From Ovis canadensis (Eukaryota; Chordata; Mammalia; Artiodactyla; Bovidae), in assembly GCF_042477335.2 (NCBI RefSeq), contig NC_091245.1, positions 36,962,501-37,026,500 of the forward strand: a stretch of DNA of 64,000 nucleotides, read 5' to 3'. The translations under genes and the position numbers were made by a program. Positions 56,111-64,000 of the stretch are shown here, piece after piece. The stretch's first letter is position 1. Each line of letters starts with the position of its first letter. The notes under the pieces are model-generated. The model saw nothing but the letters and a program-made list of their open reading frames with translations. It made no database searches and was not told the origin of the DNA.

Positions 56111-57965
56111 GAATGGGACATTTCCACATTCAAAAGTTAAATTTATTAATGTCTACACTAGTTTACCATGATGTATTTGTGGCTATTTTTTTTATATTGC
56201 TAATGGGAACATTTTGTATTATTGCTTCCTTTATTTGTCTGAATGCTTATATGCCTGCTAGTCTGCTAATATTCTCACATGTGCAAACATAGGAGAGAAA
56301 ATGGCAATCCAGTGTTGTACAACGGAGAGAGTTATAGTGCAATAAGACTGGATTAATTGTGCTTTTGGCAGTCAGGTTGCTGTAAGGGTCATATTTTACC
56401 GTTTTAGACTACCCCACATGCATCCCTGAGTTTGTACAGGGTTGTTGAGTGTCTCATTAGACATACAATCTGCCTGCTATTCTGTCCTGACATATAAAAT
56501 GGATGTCATTGAACTGGCATCTAGAAAGCGTTGGTAGCACTACAGATTTTATCACTCATTCCAAACATAGGAATTGCAAAACACCTTTCTTTAAATATTT
56601 TCTCTTCATGGTGCAACTCGGGAGGGCCAAATTCCAGCCTTAAATAAAGTTTCAAGCTGACCGGGTGACAGAAATGGCAGAGTAATAAAACTTTTGGTCA
56701 AGAAACTGTTGCCTGAACTGTATTTAAGATTAGACTGTGCATTTGTGACTATTCTGGTGGGCTCCTTGTTTCTATTTAGCACACCCATCTTTGTATCCAG
56801 GAGAGTAGTGGAGGTAGTGGAGAGTTCTACCGTTGATTTCTTTTTCTAGAGATATTCCTCTTGAGACTCCTAGAGCCTAATCGGTATTCTTTTGTTGATG
56901 ATAATCTATTTACATGATATCCTATCAAGAGAATCCCTTGATAGACTTATCTTTACATTTTTGCACAATTCTTTCTTCCTGGCTTCAAAAAGTATTTTTT
57001 TCTCTCTTAAATCATTTTTCTAATGGAAATTACATATAAACATGCAGGACAGACTCCATAGTATGGCAGGAAACCTACGTAGTAGGGCTGGTTTTGATAC
57101 ATAGTCCATCCTGTTGGCAACTATGGACCCTTTGTAGGATGCTTCATATAATAATGTGTAGGGTACAAAAGGAGACCTCTACTGTGATTTCTTTGATTTA
57201 TATATTTTGCATTGGAACTGTAGATTTTTTTTTTTTTGGTTGGAATTTATTTGAGATGATTAAAGACATTTTGCAGAGTACTCAAATATAGGTGAAAGAA
57301 TTTCAAGTTTGCTCATTTTGGCATAATTTTACAACAAAAGTGTTACTGTTGGATCTGGGCATGTGATGGCTGAATGAGTGTTTCAATGAAATGACATAAG
57401 TCTGTATAATTTGGAGGGTAATGATGCCTTAGAACAAGAATAAATCTGGAGTGATGGAAAGGCTCCATATTCTAGATGAATGCATGCTTCCTCTTATGGA
57501 TCTGAAAAATAAAATTAAATTTTTATTTATACGAGTCCACTGGGGAAAAACGCTACATGGACTGGGTTTATGATATATTTCAGAACAGGAATATTAGCCT
57601 TAACCTCTTTCCTCACATTGCATATGATATTTAATCCATCATCTTTGTTTTAAACAAACAATACGCAAGCTGTTGCTGGCATTGGTATAAAGCTGATGGT
57701 CCATCTGGAGAGCAGGAATATAGATCAGGAAAATAAGAGAATTGAAATTGGGTGCAAGGGCAGATTTGCATGTGCAAAACCTTTTCTGTTTTACCAGCTT
57801 TTTATCAAATTATTTAATACTAGGCAAAACAGATTCCTTTTTCTTGAATCTGAGTGCCTTACTGGAAGAAGAGTTGCTTCAGTGTTGAAAGAAGGACGGT
57901 TGGGCTTCGAGAGACAATAAAATCCTAAGCTGTTCCCATCACTTTTTGGAAGAGGAGACAGAGCC
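56111..57965 (+). other. intron 2, unique sequence
   Basis: No exon or repeat recognised. Confidence 0.5.
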
Positions 57966-58045
57966 CCACTGGGGGATTTGCTTCTTGTTCTGGCTGTGTG
58001 ACCCTTGGCCAGTCATTTTAGCTTCTTGACCTTCAGTGTCCTTTG
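57966..58045 (+). repeat. MIR fragment
   Basis: GGCTGTGTGACCCTTGGCCA followed by GTCATTTTAGCTTCTTGACC is the MIR core. Confidence 0.8.
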
Positions 58046-58205
58046 ATCCACTTAATTCAGCAACCATTTATTGGGGCAACTGTGAGAATTTTCTCTGAGC
58101 CAGCCATTCTGCGAGGCATTATGGATCCATAGAGGAATAAGCATGGGTCTTACTCAAGAGACCTTAGGTCTTGCAGTGGAGACAGATCTTACAACCGAAC
58201 AATGG
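58046..58205 (+). repeat. ancient L2/MIR-class repeat
   Basis: CAGCAACCATTTATTGGGGC, GCGAGGCATTATGGATCC and CTTGCAGTGGAGACAGATC follow the same order as at 52270-52425. Confidence 0.5.
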
Positions 58206-59869
58206 AGTGAGTGTTGTATAAATGGGAGGAAGGGGAGATTTATTCTGTCCAGAACACACAAGGAGATGTGTATTACGAATCCTTCACAGGGCTTTTCTAT
58301 TTTGACCAGGCGAGGAGCAGACATTCCAGGTATCTAAATGGTGAGAGGTTCAGAACAAATTATCAACAAAGTTCTCTCCAGTTCCCCGTGTGTAGCGTTA
58401 TCAATGTAAAATTCTTTGAATAGCTTTCCACTGATGAGTTACTTGCTGAAGAGTGTTGATTGTCACAGTTGGAAGAGAGGAATAATGAAAGAAACGGTGA
58501 TTTTTCTTTAGTTATAATATTGGGGCTGGATGGGAGGAGGCAGCCGGTTTTTTGTTTTTTATTTTTCTCTCTCTCTTTTTAGTTATCACCCCTTTTGACA
58601 AAGTGTCTTGCGTGGAGGGTGGGCCTTCCTCCTTCCTTGCAGAGAGCCGTGCGGGTGGACCTGCTGTAACCTGGCCTCCCTCCATGGGAGGAGGGAATCC
58701 AGGTGGCTGTATTCAGATGTGTGTGTGTGCAGCGAGGCTTCTGAAATGACAGCAGAGCCCCGCGGCTTCCAAAGCAGCTGTGACTCTGGATAGCGCCCAC
58801 CATTTCTGCTTCTCACCAAGAGAGGAGTGAATCTCTGCTGCCTTAGAAGGCGTGGAGCCTGGGACTTTTCTTCCTCCTGAAAAATTATTTGATTTTTGCA
58901 TTTTTTTTTTTGAGTGGTGGATGATGATATCTTGACAAAAGAGATTTCCTCCTTTTAAACTACAGTAATGAAAGATCTTGTGTAAAGTCATGGGTTAGGA
59001 AGAAAACTAGAATACCTCCTTTTTTGTTGTTGTTTATGAACGGCCAATAATGTATTCACATGTGACATTTGAGCTGGCATTTTTTTTTTCCTCTCCTAAG
59101 ATGACAGTAGCTTTCGCTGTGGTTGTATCCTAAAGCAAAGTCAGAATAACCCTTTGCTTCTGTCCCCCTTGGTAGTTCTCTTTTACCCTCTTGCCTTTTT
59201 CATTTAGACCTTATGGTGTTTCCTAACCCTCAGACTGTTTTGAAAGGCTTTGATTAAAATATGCTGATAAAAGAATTTGATAACCCAAGTTAGGGACGAC
59301 AAGGCTATCTGGAGAAGACCGAATGATTTGGCAGCCTAACAAATTCTATTCAGAGCACACAAAGAGATCCTGGAATGTTTTATGGGGACTTGTGTTTGGG
59401 GAATGGTATGAACTCAGGTTACCTGCAGAATATGGTGTCATATGGAAGCATTTAAGAGCTTATGGAAAAATCTTTGAAATAAAGTGGAATGAGCCAGCAA
59501 GCATATAATACCTAAGAAGAAAAATAGGAGCATTCATTCTGATTTTCAGGTGGCTGCTCAAGGAAGGGAGAAGGACAAAAGTAAATTATTTTCACCATCA
59601 TAAGCATAATGTAGAAGAGATATCACCTAAGAACAGTTTTGCTAACCAAACCCTAACTTAAAAGGATATTAGAGGCCATCATGTCTAATGGCCTTCCTCT
59701 GTAAGAAACTCCTGTCTGATGCCCCCAAGAGCCTCTGCTTAAATACTTCCAGAGAAAAGCGAGAGAGAGGAGTAGTGGGGAGGAAGGTTTCAGGCACTCA
59801 TGTTAAAAACCCAATATCTGCAAGAGAGTGTAGTTGATACTTTCTCACTGTCTCAGTTGACTTTGTGTA
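58206..59869 (+). other. intron 2, unique sequence
   Basis: No exon recognised. A slightly GC-richer stretch at 58605-58800 gives several overlapping short frames with no known domain. A degraded repeat-like segment is at 59660-59760. Confidence 0.45.
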
Positions 59870-60005
59870 GGTTTTATAAATTCCGGTTTACAGATGAGGA
59901 AACTAAACGTAAGTTGTGTAAACGTAAGGCGACTTGCCTGAGCTCATGTGTCTAGCTTAAGGTGAAACTGAAATTAGAACCTAGTTCTGTCTTCCGGCAC
60001 TACAC
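59870..60005 (+). repeat. MIR fragment
   Basis: TTTACAGATGAGGAAACTAA followed by CGACTTGCCTGAGCTCATGT and GAAATTAGAACCTAGTTCTG fits MIR. Confidence 0.8.
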
Positions 60006-60263
60006 AAACCTGCCCCTCCCCAGGTAGAAGAAGAGCTCCCTTATTCACAGGGCAGCCTCTTCGTCTTAATGCACGTTGTTTGAAAATGCTTTCTTTTATT
60101 TAGTTGAAATCTGCTTCTCATTAACATCTCTCCTTGGTCTCCATTTCACCTCAGGAACATCACAGAGTTGATGGAATTTTTTTCCTCATTCAGGTATGTT
60201 AACAACCACTGCTGCCCAGATGGTCTCTGCCATCTTGTACGTAGTTGATTTTTTTTTTAATGA

Positions 60264-60305
<42 letters not shown>
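60264..60305. repeat. CA microsatellite
   Basis: About 21 CA units interrupted by CGCGCG near 60273-60278. Confidence 0.97.
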
Positions 60306-61585
60306 GTCCTCTTGCTGACTGCACTGTACCGTCCAACATATGGAGCTCTTTTTGAGCCCTAGGGATCTAGACTCAAAGATGAATGTTCGCAGACGTCTTA
60401 GTTTCATTCCGCTGTGTCTGATTCACCAATCAGTTGTTAATATGCCATCATGCAGGTCATTAATACAAATAATGACCAGGATGAACAGGCTCGGTTAACT
60501 TGTGGTCTGTGTATTAGTTCCTGAAATTGTATGCTGCCTATGAAGTTTTCTGAGAAGAAAGTTGGTAACAATTGTCAAGATTTTAAATGATCCCAATATC
60601 TTGAAAAGTTAAGAACTACTCAGAACAGAGAACTTCCTCAAGGTTGAATTAACTAACCTCTTTGGGGAGGGCTTCCCAAGAGACTGTAAATTCATAAAAC
60701 CATCATCCAGACCATTTACTTTGCTGACAGACATGGGAAAAAGTCTCATAAGATGCCTGGCTAAAATTAAAGTTTGCCATGCTTTTTGTCTTGTCTTGAT
60801 ACTCCTGGACATTGAAAAAGAATAATTATGCCCTTAAAAATGGAAAAGAGACTGTAATGTTTTGGTAGGAAGTGAGCCTTTTTTTTAAAGTGTCCTTTAA
60901 AAGGTAAAAAATATAAATCTTTTGGAGTTTGTATTTATTTTCCATTTTTCTTTGTTTTTAATTATAAGCCTAAGTACTCTTCAGCAAAACCTTGCCCTTT
61001 ACTCTGCAGAAACCTTGAAAACAGGTGGGATATTGAAGAATATCCTGTCTACACCTGACTCCTAGCTGCTGTTGAGTAGCTGTTGGCATCCTTAGTAACC
61101 TGGAAGCTCCTTCAGGGCAAGGGTCTTAGCAAGGCCTTGACTCCCGTGCACGAAGCCCAATGTCTGGCAAATTTTAAACTCTGAAGATTTCTGAACTGAA
61201 TGGAATGACTGAGATGAAACTGCCTGTTATGTATTGTCTTAGTTGGGTTGTTTAGTCAACCTTATTTCATGTGCCTTTATTTTGGGTGAATGAGTTAAAA
61301 ATGTAGTTGTACTGAGCACCTAATTAATTTAATAAATAATGAAGAGGAAGAATAATGGGCCATAATGAGTTGTGATCTGCAGGGATGAGAAGAGCCCAGT
61401 TACAAATGAGGAGCTTTATTATGTGTGAAATAAAAAATATGTAGCTGAAGTGAAAGTGTTGATGAGCATAACCCCCTCATATGTTGCTGTTTAAAATGGG
61501 CATTGGCCCGCATGAAACGGATGCTGATAATTTTACATATGTAGAAAGAGAGTTTTCAATATCTAGATTTCAGAGAAGTTAGTTA
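60306..61585 (+). other. intron 2, unique sequence
   Basis: No exon or repeat recognised. Confidence 0.5.
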
Positions 61586-61695
61586 ATACAATCCCCTACT
61601 ATTTATAGATAAGGAAACTCAGGTCCTGAGGATAAAGTGGCTTTCCTAGGGTTGCACACTCAAAACAGTAGTACTCGTTTCAAACAGTGCTGCCT
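61586..61695 (+). repeat. MIR fragment
   Basis: TTTATAGATAAGGAAACTCA followed by TGGCTTTCCTAGGGTTGCAC and CAAACAGTGCTGCC fits MIR. Confidence 0.7.
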
Positions 61696-61799
61696 ACCTG
61701 CCCCATGCTTCTTTTCTTTTTTAAATCTTCTAACTGTTGAACGTATAAGATTAGGTAAAGGTCGTTTCTGGACTATGTAAGTAGCCTCGTTGTCCCAGC

Positions 61800-62017
61800 T
61801 GTTGTGCTCTGCTCAGTTCCTGTCCAACTCTTTGCGACCTCATGGACTGTAGCCCACCAGGCTCCTCTGTCCATGGAATTTCCCAGATGAGAATACTGGA
61901 ATGGGTCGCCATTTCCTATTCCAGGGCATCTCCCCAACCCAGGGATTGAACACACGTCTTTTGCGTCTCCTGCATTGGGAGGCAGATTCTTTACCATTGA
62001 GCTACCTGGGAAGCCCA
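61800..62017 (-). mobile_element. Bov-tA SINE (left arm of an inverted pair)
   Basis: A full-length minus-strand copy with its tRNA-like head at the right (GAGCTACCTGGGAAGCCC complement). No clear target-site duplication was found. Confidence 0.94.
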
Positions 62018-62058
62018 GTTTGCCCCAGGAGTAGTTTATGTCTACCTACCATTGTGTA

Positions 62059-62268
62059 GGGCTTCCCTGGCGGCTCAGAAAGTAAAGAACCTGCCTGCAA
62101 TGCAGGAGACCTGGTTTCGATCCCTGGGCTGAGAAGATCCTCTGGAGAAGGGAATGGCTACCTACTCCAGTGTTCTTGCCTGGAGAATTCCATGGACAGA
62201 GGAACCTGGTGGGTCTGTGGGGTTGCAAAGAGTTGGACATGACTGAGTGACTAACACTTTAACTTTCA
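62059..62268 (+). mobile_element. Bov-tA SINE (right arm of an inverted pair)
   Basis: A full-length plus-strand copy starting GGGCTTCCCTGGCGGCTCAG, 41 bp from the oppositely oriented copy, so the two heads face each other. Confidence 0.94.
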
Positions 62269-64000
62269 CCTTCATCTAGTGGAGTCAGAGCAAGCATCCA
62301 CACAATTTGGTTTTAAGTTCCTGTACAAGTAAAATATACCCACAGAAAGACAACAGTCACATTTCTCATCTGAAGTCTTGAGTTCTTTATGGTATTTCAC
62401 ATTAGGGCCACTTTTCAAGGGAAGTTTAGATACTGAGTATGTGAAAGACATCTAATAAAGCTAAGAGTGTTGAGAGACGTTCAGAGCCCAGCTATCCCTT
62501 CTTACAAACTGTCTCTTCAGCGGGGGGATCCCACAAGAATTAGAATCCTGGCTTGGTAGACAAGGGAACTGACCCAGGGTAATGGTTCTTACAGTGTTAT
62601 GAACCGTCGTTGACTCTTCTCTAAAAAGTCAGTGTTTTGTTTCAGGCATACAGCCTAGACTCTAACTTTTCTGATGCTCCCAGAATGACTGCTCAGTAAT
62701 TACTTCTACTCTGCATTAAAACAAAGTTCTTGTTGAGGTAGGAAGAAGAGGAAAGACCAACTTGCTCAGGCTGCATTAAGTTATACTTCAGACTGCTAGT
62801 GAAATAAGAAAGGTTCCTGATTTTTAAGACATCACAGATGCCAAGTGAATGATGAAGACATATGTTACCTCGCTCTCTTAGAGCGAGGGATAAACAGGCA
62901 TACTCATTGCCCTGTAACTTTCAGATCTTCTGTAACCTTTTTAAACAAAATGGAAGAAGTTGCTTCTTGTACCCAAGGGAAGAGAAAGTTAATGGCTAGA
63001 AAGACAGAATTTACCTAGGAAAACAGTGGAATTAAGCTCTGGACAAAGCACGCATCAGTGATGCATAACATTTTTGTTAATTGGGTCTTAACAGGTTTCT
63101 GACTCGTGGTAATCATTGTAGAAGTGGGTCATGCTAGACCATGCCAGTGGCATATCTCTCAGCTATTGGAACTCTTTACCTACTTGTGCTTGTACACCTG
63201 AGTTTCTGGAGGCGTACATTTCTATAGCTTAATTTAGGTTCCACATACACTTCAGTGGTTAAACCTGAGCTAGACTCAAAGAGTTTGTTTCCATTAAGAA
63301 AATGAATCTTTTATGTGGACCAAGGTCAGGTGAGTTAATTTGTTTGCTTTTATTGGAATAACTTTTCCCATTCCAATTCATCACTTAATTTTAAGTGGTT
63401 CTACTAAAATACCCATTAAAGTCCCTTACATTTCTCACAGACTAGAGCTATGACAGGTTCATACAACTTTTCTATTTCAAAGTACAAAGGTAGCTTTTCC
63501 AGTCATCAGCCTAGCCTTCCTTGTCTGTAATTTCCCAACAACGAGGGAACATTTTTTGTAATAGCAGTATGAACCTTAATTGCAAACAAACCAAATGAAG
63601 TCTTCAGGAGAAACAAAATTAATTAAAATATGAAAATGCTTTCAACAGTGATAAACATTTCTTTTAAGAAAGTAATATGACTCCCTGCACCACCACCACC
63701 CCCACCTCCAACAAATTCTCCTTTTTCTGCCCACTTCACTCTCTTCCCCGCTGATGCATTTTCCAGCAACTCAAATTCAACTCCTGCTAGTAAAGTAACT
63801 AAATGTGATGTTATTGCTCTAATTAGTGGTGACAAAAGATCAATTAATGTTATAATTAAAAACAGTGTCTAGATCTGTTGTTTGTGGTGAACAAATTTGA
63901 CAATTACTTTGTTCGTTGACATCGATGTGTTGAATTTCTTCCCTAGATTTTAAGGGGATGCATTTTAGTGCTGATGTGCACATTTAACTGTGGACAGTAG
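62269..64000 (+). other. intron 2, unique sequence to window end
   Basis: No exon or repeat recognised; a CCACCACC-rich patch is at about 63689-63712. Confidence 0.5.

Overview
This is nuclear DNA from a ruminant, very probably a bovid. The evidence is the repeat content: BovB (RTE-type) LINEs, Bov-tA and BOV-A2 SINEs and a CHR-type tRNA-derived SINE are spread over both strands. Ancient MIR/L2-class repeats and two Tigger-type DNA transposon remnants show the general mammalian background. Almost all long open frames here are repeat-derived or chance.

One cellular gene can be supported: the 5' part of NFIA (nuclear factor I A), on the + strand. A large CpG island (about 12.8-14.8 kb) carries the promoter, the 5' UTR and the short first coding exon (13666-13692, nine residues). 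After a 5.4 kb first intron comes the 532-nt second exon (19116-19647), which encodes most of the NFI DNA-binding/dimerisation domain. Everything from 19648 to the end is intron 2 sequence, in which no further exon was recognised; the remaining NFIA exons lie outside the window.

Layout. 1-6.1 kb: repeat-rich upstream flank, with a BovB copy whose 5' part is inverted, a BovB 3' end, a BOV-A2 with a perfect target-site duplication and three Bov-tA copies. 6.1-26.1 kb: about 20 kb without any recognised young ruminant retroelement, containing an upstream CpG-rich block (7.6-8.3 kb, possible alternative promoter), the main CpG island and both exons. 26.1-36.6 kb: mostly unique intron with scattered SINEs and MIRs. 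36.6-43.3 kb: a dense nest of transposons, with two BovB copies and two Bov-tA copies inside an old L1, beside another BovB that is itself split by a younger L1 3' end. 43.3-64 kb: mostly unique intron with microsatellites, MIR/L2 fragments, a Tigger fragment, one Bov-tA and a closely spaced inverted Bov-tA pair.

No undescribed multi-gene system was found. The points most worth checking are regulatory (upstream ORFs in the NFIA leader, a possible upstream alternative first exon with an NFI-like site, a CpG-rich patch inside intron 2, the 20 kb transposon-poor zone) and structural (the BovB inversion at a shared breakpoint, a 67-bp tandem duplication, nested insertions with readable target-site duplications). 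All calls are by eye; no database search was run.
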